Shown here: in pieces, positions 1-8,538 of the stretch | How positions within the stretch are numbered: position 1 is the first letter of the stretch | How the letters are laid out: each line of letters begins with the position of its first letter | DNA from: Hyphomicrobium_A sp965243865 | GTDB lineage: Bacteria > Pseudomonadota > Alphaproteobacteria > Rhizobiales > Hyphomicrobiaceae | Assembly (NCBI RefSeq): GCF_965243865.1 | Contig: NZ_OZ251603.1 | Location: forward strand, 2,108,001 to 2,172,000 | DNA: 64,000 nucleotides | Direction: 5' to 3' | Made by a program: the position numbers and the translations under genes | Notes under the pieces: generated by a model | What the model was told of the DNA's origin: nothing | Seen by the model: only the letters and a program-made list of their open reading frames with translations | Databases searched by the model: none

Positions 1-24
1 CGCTCAGCAACGAGCGGCTTTTCT
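1..24 (+). terminator. Hairpin with T-rich tail, probable terminator of an upstream gene
   Basis: A short stem (CGCTC at 1-5 with GAGCG at 12-16) is followed by a T-rich run. It looks like the intrinsic terminator of a gene lying before the window. The hairpin may start outside the window, so the stem length is unknown. Confidence 0.4.
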
Positions 25-53
25 CTTCGCCCCTCTGCCGGGAGCGGCGAAGT

Positions 54-91
54 GCTTCCCAGCAACGATCATTCGTTGCCGTTTGGGAAGC
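54..91. repeat. Inverted repeat upstream of the initiator tRNA
   Basis: Two nested complementary arms are seen: GCTTCCC with GGGAAGC outside, GCAACGA with TCGTTGC inside. No T-run follows, so it could be an RNA processing stem or a protein site rather than a terminator. It ends 12 bases before the tRNA. Confidence 0.4.
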
Positions 92-103
92 TTCGTTAGG
101 TGA

Positions 104-168
<65 letters not shown>

Positions 169-180
<12 letters not shown>

Positions 181-226
181 ACGAACCCTCTGCCAGCAGC
201 ACTCTCCAAAGGCGCGCCAGCTGACC
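169..226 (+). repeat. Direct repeat 1 (tRNA 3' end plus downstream), attL-like
   Basis: The 3' end of the tRNA (169-180) and about 46 following bases recur at 1401-1459. The first 32 bases (169-200) are identical; the rest differs by two substitutions and one indel. Duplication of a tRNA 3' end is the usual footprint of tyrosine-recombinase integration. Confidence 0.75.
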
Positions 227-286
227 ATCGCCAACGATCCCAGGCCGTGGGACATCGAAGGTTTTCGAGGGGCGTCGGAGCACGGA

Positions 287-313
287 CCACTGAGGCGGCG
301 TCGCCTCCAGTGG
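287..313 (-). terminator. Strong hairpin downstream of the island gene
   Basis: The arms CCACTG-AGGCG and CGCCT-CAGTGG pair around a 4-base loop, with one unpaired base. It lies 17 bases past the stop of the minus-strand gene. There is no clear T-run on the minus side, so termination is an inference. Confidence 0.35.
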
Positions 314-329
314 ATCCCAAAAAGCAAAC

Positions 330-1292
330 CTATTGCGGTTGCAGCCTTGGTATCTCCGACTGGCGGATGTAGCGAGCGAATGCATCACGACAATATGCGG
401 CGTCGTTTGAGCGGCTTTCGTTTGGCACTTTCCTCGGTCGACTACGCCTCTCGGCAGGCTGTCCCGGAAGTTCGACGATCCGCTGCAGAACGTCCTCAAC
501 GCAGCCACTCACCCCCGCGCGCAGTCTCATGTACCGCTCGAAAATCTCCGGGACGTAGTTCTGCCTACTGGTGCGCATGGGCCAAAGAGCAGCCACTGGA
601 ATCACTTCGGCAGCGGGCGCAGCCTTGATCGAAACGAGTTCTGATGGTCGCAGTACGATATCGTCGACGACAACCGTCCCAGCGTCAGAACCTAAGACAT
701 GAAATGACTGAGTTTTTTCGCCCTCGCCGCGGACAATGAATACGTTCCACAGCCGCGGACGTTTCGAGTCGATCTGGCCAGTCTTCGGGTCAGGACATGT
801 CGGGTCTAAGAATGCGACGACGTCTGCCCCTGCCCTCGCCACCAGCTCGCCGCCCACAGAAGTTGGAAAATTCGCAAAATAGACGGGATTGCCCTTGTCC
901 AGCCCCAGCATTCTCCTCGTCGTACATGCGGTACGCACGACGGGTGCGTAGCGAACACCTGCAATCTCCATCGGGTAACGGATGTCCACCACGCGCGCGG
1001 TAGTATGAAGCCTATCTATTACATTCCGTGCATAGATCGGCGCTGTTCTAGTAAAAAGAACTACCGCTAGAAGTTTGTTAGCAAGCGCTTCGCTGATGTA
1101 GTTGATGGGCAATATCAGCGGCAGCGCGAATACGGTCGAGAGGTTCCCTGCCAGCAACATCACCCCAGAGGCAACACGCAGCCACCTAACCCACCGGCGC
1201 CCGAACGGTCGGAAAATTGGGAGGAAACACCAAACTAGAAAAGCAACGTAGGCGCTGACGGCGAGAAGAAACAGCACGAAAACCATTATCAA
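330..1292 (-). CDS. Hypothetical membrane protein of the tRNA-flanked segment
   Basis: A 320-residue protein that I do not recognise. Two hydrophobic segments lie near the N-terminus (about residues 2-26 and 39-65), followed by a soluble region of about 240 residues, probably facing one side of the membrane. The tail is basic and low in structure. The base composition looks less GC-rich than the genes to the right, which fits acquisition. It is the only plausible gene between the two tRNA-derived direct repeats. No function can be assigned from motifs. Confidence 0.6.
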   Translation of the reverse strand: MIMVFVLFLLAVSAYVAFLVWCFLPIFRPFGRRWVRWLRVASGVMLLAGNLSTVFALPLILPINYISEALANKLLAVVLFTRTAPIYARNVIDRLHTTARVVDIRYPMEIAGVRYAPVVRTACTTRRMLGLDKGNPVYFANFPTSVGGELVARAGADVVAFLDPTCPDPKTGQIDSKRPRLWNVFIVRGEGEKTQSFHVLGSDAGTVVVDDIVLRPSELVSIKAAPAAEVIPVAALWPMRTSRQNYVPEIFERYMRLRAGVSGCVEDVLQRIVELPGQPAERRSRPRKVPNESRSNDAAYCRDAFARYIRQSEIPRLQPQ

Positions 1293-1400
1293 TCCAATCC
1301 TGCATCTGCCACGACCCGTCGGCTAGTTCAGCTTAGTTGCGTCGTTTGTGCGAAGGTTAGTGGCGCCCTCAGTTCAGCTACTCCTGCGGGCGCGGGTCAA

Positions 1401-1459
1401 CTCCCGCAACCAACGAACCCTCTGCCAGCAGCCCTCTCCAAAAGCGCGCCAAGCTGACC
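1401..1459 (+). repeat. Direct repeat 2 (tRNA-fMet 3' end copy), attR-like
   Basis: A copy of the tRNA 3' end including CCA followed by the same downstream bases as at 169-226. The bases before 1401 do not continue the tRNA, so this is a fragment and not a second tRNA gene. The stretch 1293-1757 has no convincing gene apart from this repeat. Confidence 0.75.
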
Positions 1460-1757
1460 GCCGCGCGGTTGGTCGCACTGTTGTTAGACGCCTCCGGCGT
1501 CCCCCACACGGCCGGCCGCTCATCCCTTTCCGCGACCCAGTGACACGGACTCGCCGCCCGCCGCGCGGGTGCGCCATAGCAAACCCAATGAATGCTGGCC
1601 GAACGCGCGTTTTCCGCATGCGTTGCGCGTAACCATTCGTTCACTGCACAGATCAGTTCGCCGGTTACCACGCGCCTTGCCCACTATCTTCAGAAGGAGC
1701 GGCCACCATCAACGCGCGGTCGAAAACACAGCGCGCACCAAGAAGAAAAAAACAAAG

Positions 1758-3041
1758 ATGAAAGACAAAAACGATCGTATCTGGTGCCATCTCCTGATGT
1801 GCAACTGCGAAAGCGCAGGGGAAAATCTGCGGCAGCTCATCGACAGCGAGATCGCCCGCTATACGCAGCTCAGCTACGCAAATCCCAAGGCTGTCGTCCC
1901 TTGGTTCCCCAAGGCGCTCGAGGACCGCTTCAACGCCGACACCGGCAGCGCACGTGCGCGCGATCTGCGCTTCACCACGATCCTCGGCTCCATCTTCTTC
2001 TTTCTCACAACTGTCACCGACTTCGCCTTCGTGCCTGACATCGGCTGGCAGGGCTTCTGGCTGCGTGTGATGGCCTTGCCGCTGCTCATCGTGACGCTGA
2101 CCGTTGGCCCGAGCATGAAACCGACAGGGCGAGAGTTGCTCGCAGCAGCAACTTCGTTCGCAGCGGTTGTCGTATCGGCGATCATCCCGTGCCTCTCCTC
2201 CAGTCCCTGGGCGCTGCTGTCGATCATCACGCCAATGTTCGTGATCGTCTACAGCAACACCACACTTGGACTGCGCTTCAGCGAGGCGTGCGGCCTCACG
2301 CTGTTGAGCTGCACCTTCGTAACGGCCGCTGCGGTATTCAAGCTTGGGGCAGGCGATTCTGTTGCATGGTCCATCGGCGTCCTCACCTGGATCGCCGGTG
2401 CTTTCAGCATCGTCGCCAATTGCTGGATCGAACGCAGCTCGCGCCTCGGCTATCTATTGAACACGCGCGAGACGATGCGCCTCTCTGTCCTCGCCGCTGA
2501 CCGCGAGAAGCTCAAGACGTTGTCCGACACCGACGCTCTGACCGGGTTGACGAACCGCGGCTCGTTCAACACGCGTTGCCTCGAGATGTTCCTCGATCCC
2601 TCCAATAGCGGAATCCCGGCAGCCCTGATGATGGTCGATGTCGACCACTTCAAGCAGTTCAACGATTATTACGGCCACGTCGCTGGAGACACCTGCTTGC
2701 GCACTGTCGCGCAACAGATCTCATCTGTGGTCCGTGGCAGGAACGACATCGTCGCCCGTTACGGCGGCGAGGAGTTCATCATCTTCCTGCTCGGCGTCAC
2801 ACCGGCCCAGGCAGAGGTGTTGGCAGAGCGCATTTGCGCCTCGGTGCGCAGCCTCGACATCCCCCATCTCAACCGGGGCGATGGAACTGAGATCGTCACC
2901 ATAAGCATCGGCGTCGCCACCGCGATTATCGAATCCGGAGCGTCTCTCGTCGGGCTGATCGAAGCAGCCGACCGCGCCCTTTACGACGCCAAGCGCAACG
3001 GTCGCGATCGCTGTGAGGCAGCGCTGCCCCAGGCAGCCTGA
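1758..3041 (+). CDS. Membrane-bound diguanylate cyclase (GGDEF)
   Basis: Makes cyclic di-GMP from two GTP at the inner membrane. The 427-residue protein has about six hydrophobic segments (residues roughly 65-235) and a C-terminal GGDEF domain (about 260-420) with signature GGEEF at 336-340, so it should be catalytically competent. The RxxD inhibitory site expected five residues before the signature is not canonical (RGRND is present), so product inhibition may be weak. The ATG at 1758 was chosen because a purine-rich stretch precedes it; an upstream in-frame start at 1569 would add a basic, low-complexity extension. Its stop is one base from that of the convergent transporter gene. Confidence 0.9.
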   Translation: MKDKNDRIWCHLLMCNCESAGENLRQLIDSEIARYTQLSYANPKAVVPWFPKALEDRFNADTGSARARDLRFTTILGSIFFFLTTVTDFAFVPDIGWQGFWLRVMALPLLIVTLTVGPSMKPTGRELLAAATSFAAVVVSAIIPCLSSSPWALLSIITPMFVIVYSNTTLGLRFSEACGLTLLSCTFVTAAAVFKLGAGDSVAWSIGVLTWIAGAFSIVANCWIERSSRLGYLLNTRETMRLSVLAADREKLKTLSDTDALTGLTNRGSFNTRCLEMFLDPSNSGIPAALMMVDVDHFKQFNDYYGHVAGDTCLRTVAQQISSVVRGRNDIVARYGGEEFIIFLLGVTPAQAEVLAERICASVRSLDIPHLNRGDGTEIVTISIGVATAIIESGASLVGLIEAADRALYDAKRNGRDRCEAALPQAA

Positions 3042-3042
3042 T

Positions 3043-4308
3043 TCACGGCTGCCGGCCGGAGTGAAACAGGCCGCCAAAGCCCTCGACCCAAACGACGACC
3101 GCGAATACCGAAACCCCCAGCACCAGGAAGCCCAGCGCGAGCGGCAGCACCGTCCCGTCGAAGAGGTGGCCGATGACACCGCCGGCCACGGCGGCGATAC
3201 CCGTCGACACGAATCCAACCACCGACGATGCCATGCCGGCATTATCCCCCTGCGGCTCCATCGCCAGTGCATTGAAGTTCGGCGCAACGAAGCCGAACAG
3301 CAGAAACATCGGCATCATCAGAGCGATGAACAGCCAGAAGCTCGTGGCACCCGCCATCACCGCCGCCACGAGCACCGCAGAGATCACAATGAAAGCTGCG
3401 AGCGCTGTATGTGACAGGCGCCGCATGCCCAGGCGCTCCACCAGCATGGCGTTCGTGACCGAAGCCACCGCGATCATCACCGCCGTCGCCCCGAACGCGA
3501 TCGGAAACAGCTCGCCCAGATTGAACACGTCGACGAACACCTGCTGCGCGCTGCTTACGTAGCTGAGCACGCAGCCGAACATCAGTCCGCCCGCAATCGC
3601 ATAGCCGATGGTCTGTGGTGTCTCGAGCGCCGAGCGCGCCGCCGCGCCCAGCGACAGCGGCGCGGTGTTCTCCGAGCGCACCGTCTCCGGCAAACGAAAA
3701 TAGGACCAAATCGCAATGGCGACGCCTGCAACGAACAGGAAGTCGAACACCAGCCGCCACGTGCCCATCTGCATCAGCCCCTGCCCGATCGACGGCGCCA
3801 GCACCGGAATTATGATGAACACGGCCATGGCGAACGACATCACTCGCGCCATGTCGCGTCCGACATACCGGTCTCGCACCAGGGCAATCGCGATCACGCG
3901 TGGTGCAGCGGCTCCCAGCCCCTGAACCGTGCGCGCGATGAGCATCGTCGAAAACACCGATGTGAAAGCCGCAACGAGGGATCCAACGATGAAGATAGCC
4001 ATGCCCACCATCAGCACCGGCTTGCGGCCATAGCGGTCTGACAACCGGCCGTAGGCAAGCTGTCCGATCGAGAAGCCGAGCATGTAGCTGATGATGACGA
4101 TCTGCCGATCGTTGGCGTTGGTCAGCCCCAGCGCCTCACCGATCTCGGGCAACGCCGGCAGCATCACATCGACGGAGAGCGCCGTAAGCGCCATCATCGT
4201 CGCTGTAAGCAAGATGAACTCCCCGCGCGACATCCCTCCGCTCGGGGGTGCAACACTGGCAATGGTCGCGAAATGCCGATCACGCTGAGGTGCGTTCATC
4301 TTCCACAC
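3043..4308 (-). CDS. MFS multidrug efflux transporter, Bcr/CflA type
   Basis: A 421-residue, 12-helix major facilitator protein of the drug:proton antiporter family. The N-terminal half carries the family's SVDVMLPALP stretch in helix 1 and the motif-A-like GRLSDRYGRKP between helices 2 and 3. It would export a toxic compound using the proton gradient; the substrate cannot be read from sequence. An ATG three codons in (MNAPQ) is an equally possible start. It stands alone, convergent with the diguanylate cyclase gene. Confidence 0.88.
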   Translation of the reverse strand: MWKMNAPQRDRHFATIASVAPPSGGMSRGEFILLTATMMALTALSVDVMLPALPEIGEALGLTNANDRQIVIISYMLGFSIGQLAYGRLSDRYGRKPVLMVGMAIFIVGSLVAAFTSVFSTMLIARTVQGLGAAAPRVIAIALVRDRYVGRDMARVMSFAMAVFIIIPVLAPSIGQGLMQMGTWRLVFDFLFVAGVAIAIWSYFRLPETVRSENTAPLSLGAAARSALETPQTIGYAIAGGLMFGCVLSYVSSAQQVFVDVFNLGELFPIAFGATAVMIAVASVTNAMLVERLGMRRLSHTALAAFIVISAVLVAAVMAGATSFWLFIALMMPMFLLFGFVAPNFNALAMEPQGDNAGMASSVVGFVSTGIAAVAGGVIGHLFDGTVLPLALGFLVLGVSVFAVVVWVEGFGGLFHSGRQP

Positions 4309-4577
4309 TCTTCTGATTTGAGGACTGTCGGGGTCAGCCCTGAGCAGACGTCGGGCGCACTAGGCGCTCACTCCGACGAAATCGTGGCCCCACAGCCATT
4401 TGACAATGGCACGAGGCGCGGCCAAGTGCCCAATTCCCCGCCGATGCACGCACAATGCGAGCAACCAGGAAGCAACACGTCGGCAGATATGCTGTCCCGA
4501 GGCCAAATCGGACGCGCACGTACTTTACCCCTGCGCTATAGATTTTACATTGCAATTACAGATAGATTCGGAGCTCT

Positions 4578-6242
4578 TTGGCCGTGCGAAACCCCATTTC
4601 CGGAGCCATCTCCACTCTTGCGGCCCGCCCCTTGGTCCGGTCGGCACTCACCGTCGTCACCGCGTTGTCAGCGGTCCTCTTCGCTGATGCCCTGTTGAGC
4701 GCGCCCCCTGCGGCTGCGCAGCAAGGCTTCGGAAATTTCTTTAGCTATCAGGCTCCAAAACCGCGCCGCACCGCAAAAAAGAAGCGCCAGGTTGATCCGG
4801 CTGCCACTCAGAGGGCCGAACCGGGCAAGGCCGGCGAAGCGAAGAAGGCTGAAAAGAGCGGTCCCACACAGCCCGTTTCCATTATCGTTTCTCTTGGCGA
4901 CCAGCACGCGTCGATCTACGACGCCAACGGTTTCGTAACGCGCACGCGCGTATCGTCCGGTCAAGCCGGCCATCGCACACCATCGGGCGTCTTCAGCATC
5001 ATTGGCAAATCGCGCTGGCACCGATCCAACATCTATTCCGGCGCACCGATGCCCTACATGCAGCGCATCACTTGGTCGGGCGTTGCCCTGCACGCTGGTG
5101 TCGTACCGGGCTATCCTGCCTCGCACGGCTGCATCCGCCTTCCCGCCGGTTTCGCGCCGCAGCTCTTCGGCATGACTCGCATGGGCGCACGTGTCGTCGT
5201 CAGCCCCTCGGATGTGCAGCCGGTCGAATTCTCGCACCCGCTGCTGCCGACGCCAAAGATGCAGGAAGTGCAGGTGCCGCAGGAGACGGCAACCCAAACC
5301 GCGCAGCAGGCTTCTGTTGAGCTCGCAAGCGCAGATGTCAGCCCGGACAAGACGGCTGCTACCGAGACTAAGCTGCTCAATCCCATCGCTTTCGCCAGCG
5401 TTCTGAAGAAGCGCGCGGTAGCGGAAAAGGCAGCGGCCAGCGCCGCGGAGAAAGCCGCGCTTCAAGCCGCGCAAACAGCCGGCGCCGAAGCACGCCAAGC
5501 CACGACCGATCTCGACAAAGCCGAAGCCAACCTCAAGGCGGCCGAAGCAAAGGCTGCCGACCCAGCTCCTGTCCCTTCTGCAAAGGTGCAGCCTGCCTCG
5601 CAAGCCCCGACCGACACCGGCGCAACTCCCTCACCGGAGGAAGTAGCCGCCCAGGCTGAAGTTGCACAGGCCAAGGCCGCCCTCGAACAGGCGCGCGCAA
5701 CCAAAGCCGAAAAGTCGGCAGCAGCCTTCGCTGCCGTTGAAGCCTACAAACTGGCAGCCGCACGCGCCGAGGAAGCCGGCAACCTCATCGACGAGGCCGA
5801 GCGCCGGAGCGAGCAGGTCTCGGTGCTCATCAGCCGCAAGGAAGGGCGCATATTTATCCGCCAGGCATGGAAGCCGGTTTGGGAAGCACCCATCACCATT
5901 CGTGATCCCGAGCGCCCCATTGGCACGCACATCTACTCAGCCGTCGAGCCATCCGCCGACGGCTCGAAAATGCGATGGACGGCGATAACGATGCCCGCGG
6001 CCAAAGCTTCCACTTCATCTTCGCGCGATCGCAAGAAGTCGAAGACGGCCGAAGCATCGCAGGCTGCCGTTGCGCCGCCCGAGACTGCCTCCGGCGCCCT
6101 CGATCGCATCGAGCTTCCCGACGACGCGCGCCAGCGCATTTCCGAACTCCTCTGGACCGGCGGATCGCTCATCGTAACCGACGAGCCGCGCAGCCCCGAG
6201 ATGAGCGAGAACGCCACCGACTTCATCGTCCTCACACGGTGA
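4578..6242 (+). CDS. L,D-transpeptidase with a second, degenerate transpeptidase-like domain
   Basis: A periplasmic peptidoglycan cross-linking enzyme. The 554 residues comprise an N-terminal membrane/signal segment (about 20-47, ending AAA-QQ), a basic linker, a YkuD catalytic domain (about 99-211) with the active-site motif SHGCIR (Cys185), and a long Ala/Glu/Lys-rich stretch (about 275-412) that is probably coiled coil. The last part (414-537) resembles the start and end of the first domain (RPIGTHIYSA mirrors TPSGVFSII; GGSLIVTDEP mirrors GARVVVSPSD) but lacks the His-Gly-Cys motif. The start is TTG at 4578; a GTG two codons later is possible. It is separated by over 250 bases from the upstream divergent transporter. 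Confidence 0.85.
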   Translation: MAVRNPISGAISTLAARPLVRSALTVVTALSAVLFADALLSAPPAAAQQGFGNFFSYQAPKPRRTAKKKRQVDPAATQRAEPGKAGEAKKAEKSGPTQPVSIIVSLGDQHASIYDANGFVTRTRVSSGQAGHRTPSGVFSIIGKSRWHRSNIYSGAPMPYMQRITWSGVALHAGVVPGYPASHGCIRLPAGFAPQLFGMTRMGARVVVSPSDVQPVEFSHPLLPTPKMQEVQVPQETATQTAQQASVELASADVSPDKTAATETKLLNPIAFASVLKKRAVAEKAAASAAEKAALQAAQTAGAEARQATTDLDKAEANLKAAEAKAADPAPVPSAKVQPASQAPTDTGATPSPEEVAAQAEVAQAKAALEQARATKAEKSAAAFAAVEAYKLAAARAEEAGNLIDEAERRSEQVSVLISRKEGRIFIRQAWKPVWEAPITIRDPERPIGTHIYSAVEPSADGSKMRWTAITMPAAKASTSSSRDRKKSKTAEASQAAVAPPETASGALDRIELPDDARQRISELLWTGGSLIVTDEPRSPEMSENATDFIVLTR

Positions 6243-6324
6243 ATTGCCGGGGATTTGACTTGAGGATTTTATAGTTCCTCAACGCTGTTATTTGCACGCT
6301 GCGAGAATAACCGTGCGTTAGCCG

Positions 6325-7248
6325 TTGCCCGCCTACTCTTCGCCGCCATTTCAATTGCGCCGAGGGCCGGATGTGCCGCCATTCAGCAAACTGAGCCGCT
6401 CGGGGTTCGCCAGCCAAAGTTCGCTCCTGAGCGAGCATCCCGGCGAGCCCCAGTACCCTGACTCCAGCATGCCCATGCTGGAAGCGCTCGTTTGCGAGGT
6501 GCATTCGGCAGCCCTCCTTACCGCAGCCGTCGCCAGCGCCATCAATGCTTTCAAGCGCGACTCCATGGTTCGCGGCGAGGGCATGATCAGACCCTACGTG
6601 CCCGGCGAGCCCGCCATCATATCGGTCTTGCGCAACGGCATGCTGGAAACCGATCTCGACGAGGACACGGTTCGTCTCATCACCCAGCTCTTCGACGACC
6701 TGACGCCAGCGCGCATCGCGCTCGACGACTACTTCTCCGACGCCAGTCAGATTGGCGAGGACCGATCTGCGGCACTCCATCTGCTGACGCTGTCGACCGT
6801 GTGGCGCCGCGCGTGCCAGGACGCCCTGCTCGCCGTCCGCCAGCTGCACGCCGATCTGCGCCAGCTTCCCACGCAGTACACGAGCAATTCCAAGCTGCTC
6901 AACAACGTGCTGCAGGACGCCATCATGGGGGGATCCCCCTGCCTCGACGCCGCCGGCAACATCGCCCTTCCCGATCTGCCTCAGCGTCGCCAATCGGCCC
7001 GCCGCACGGTCTGCCAGCCCTGCCAGCTCACCTATAACCGGGTGACGCATAAGGCCTTCGTCCGCGACGTTTCCCCGGGCGGCTTCGGCCTCGAGCGCGT
7101 CCCCCATCTTGTTCCCAAAACTGTTGTGCAGATCGAGCTTCCGAGCGGGAGGCGCTTCACTGGAGTTGTCGCCTGGTGCAGCGGCTCGTCCGCCGGCGTG
7201 CGCTTCACCCGCCCGCTGCTCCCAAACGACCCGCTGCTGACCGGCTGA
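6325..7248 (+). CDS. PilZ-domain protein (c-di-GMP receptor candidate)
   Basis: A soluble protein of up to 307 residues with a C-terminal PilZ domain (about 221-302). The two ligand-binding signatures are present: an arginine cluster RRQSARR at 221-227 and DVSPGG at 248-253, so c-di-GMP binding is expected. The N-terminal 200 residues are helical-looking and not recognised. The start is uncertain: TTG at 6325 gives the longest form; GTG at 6373 and ATG at 6469 are in frame. It is followed after about 115 bases by the FIST gene and then the hybrid kinase, which suggests a joint signalling unit. Confidence 0.82.
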   Translation: MPAYSSPPFQLRRGPDVPPFSKLSRSGFASQSSLLSEHPGEPQYPDSSMPMLEALVCEVHSAALLTAAVASAINAFKRDSMVRGEGMIRPYVPGEPAIISVLRNGMLETDLDEDTVRLITQLFDDLTPARIALDDYFSDASQIGEDRSAALHLLTLSTVWRRACQDALLAVRQLHADLRQLPTQYTSNSKLLNNVLQDAIMGGSPCLDAAGNIALPDLPQRRQSARRTVCQPCQLTYNRVTHKAFVRDVSPGGFGLERVPHLVPKTVVQIELPSGRRFTGVVAWCSGSSAGVRFTRPLLPNDPLLTG

Positions 7249-7364
7249 TCGCAGCAAATCCACCCAAACCAGTCTCCCAAAGGCGCCGGAATTGCCGCAG
7301 CTTCCGGGCTATGGCACCCTCGCGGGCATCGGCGCCCGTACATAGAAGGCGCCTGGAGGAAATC

Positions 7365-8534
7365 GTGCAGGCGAGTGCCAAATCCACCTCGGGAAGCTGC
7401 GGGATACGCGTTGCTTCGAGCGCCCTCTCGTCCCCCGCTGCGGCAGTGCAGGAAGCGAAAGCAGCGCTCGGCAGCGGCGACTTTCAGCACATCATTGCCT
7501 TCTTCGGCATCGACTACGACGCCAACCTTCTGGCCCGCACACTCGCCGAGGCATTTCCTTCCATCCCCACCTCCGGCTGCACGACCGCAGGCGAGATCGG
7601 CCCAGACGGCATGATGCAGGGCGGCCTGCTCCTCATCGCCTTTCCGCGACACGGCTTCAAAGTTCACACCGAGCTGATCACCGACATCGACCAGTTTGGC
7701 GTCGAGCGCGCCACACACGCCGCGCGTCGCCTCAAGGCAAAAATCTGCCCGCCCGACACGCGCCTCGACCGCAAGAACGTGTTCGCGCTGCTGCTCGTCG
7801 ACGGACTGTCGAACGCCGAGGAAAATATCGTCGCTGCCATCCATTGGGAAATCGAGGACGTCGAACTGGTCGGCGGCTCCGCTGGGGATGGCATCTGCTT
7901 CGATCACACCACCATGATTCACAATGGCCACGTCGCACGCCGCGCCGCCATCCTCATGATGATCGAGAGTGATTATCCGTTTCGCGTCTTCAAGACGCAG
8001 AACTTCGAGCCGACCGGCATCAAGCTCGTCGTCACCGCGGCCGACACAGAGAACCGCATCGTGCACGAGCTCAACGCCGAGCCCGCCGCGCGCGAATATG
8101 CCGCTGCAATCGGTCTGCGACCTGATGAGCTTGGCCCCTTCAGCTTCGCATCCTACCCGCTCGTGGTTAAGGTCGGCGGCGACTATTACTGCCGCTCCAT
8201 CCGCAACATGAACCCCGATGGCAGCCTGTCGTTCTTCTGCGCCATCGACGAAGGTCTTGTTTTCACGGTCGCTCGTCCGCGCGATATTTTGAGCGCCACC
8301 GAGACGACGTTGAGCGATGTCGACGCCACGCTCGGCGGCATCGACATCGTCGTCGGCTTCGACTGCGTCCTGCGTCGCCTCGACGCGGAATCGCGGCAGA
8401 TCCGCCACCAGATGGACGAGCTCTACAAGAAGTATTCGGTCGCTGGTTTTCACACATACGGCGAGCAATACAATGCCATGCATCTCAACCAGACGCTCAC
8501 CGGCATCGCCTTCGGACGGCGCGTAGAGGGATAA
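7365..8534 (+). CDS. FIST-domain sensory protein
   Basis: A 389-residue cytoplasmic protein with a FIST N domain (about 30-220; SGCTTAGEIGP and GGSAGDG segments are typical) followed by FIST_C (about 230-370). FIST domains are thought to bind small ligands such as amino acids and often partner with signalling enzymes. GTG at 7365 was chosen because GGAGG lies five bases before it; an ATG at 7311 is the alternative. The stop is four bases before the start of the histidine kinase, so the two are probably translated together and FIST may be the kinase's sensor. Confidence 0.88.
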   Translation: MQASAKSTSGSCGIRVASSALSSPAAAVQEAKAALGSGDFQHIIAFFGIDYDANLLARTLAEAFPSIPTSGCTTAGEIGPDGMMQGGLLLIAFPRHGFKVHTELITDIDQFGVERATHAARRLKAKICPPDTRLDRKNVFALLLVDGLSNAEENIVAAIHWEIEDVELVGGSAGDGICFDHTTMIHNGHVARRAAILMMIESDYPFRVFKTQNFEPTGIKLVVTAADTENRIVHELNAEPAAREYAAAIGLRPDELGPFSFASYPLVVKVGGDYYCRSIRNMNPDGSLSFFCAIDEGLVFTVARPRDILSATETTLSDVDATLGGIDIVVGFDCVLRRLDAESRQIRHQMDELYKKYSVAGFHTYGEQYNAMHLNQTLTGIAFGRRVEG

Positions 8535-8538
8535 AGGC

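Larger units (their letters stand above)
181..1400. mobile_element. Possible mini-island at tRNA-fMet
   Basis: The segment is bounded by direct repeats that contain the tRNA 3' end, as integrated elements are. It holds one recognisable gene, an unknown membrane protein (330-1292, minus), and no integrase, so it would be a remnant or an element mobilised in trans. A strong perfect-type hairpin lies at 287-313 just past the end of that gene. Loss or local duplication of DNA without any mobile element is the alternative. Confidence 0.4.

Noticed and set aside
1401..1418. A second tRNA-fMet gene
   Set aside because: Only the 3' acceptor strand and CCA are present; no D-arm, anticodon arm or 5' acceptor strand precedes it.
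7032..8483. 483-codon minus-strand frame opposite the FIST gene
   Set aside because: It lies antisense to a clear FIST gene and has no recognisable domain; long antisense frames are usual in GC-rich DNA.
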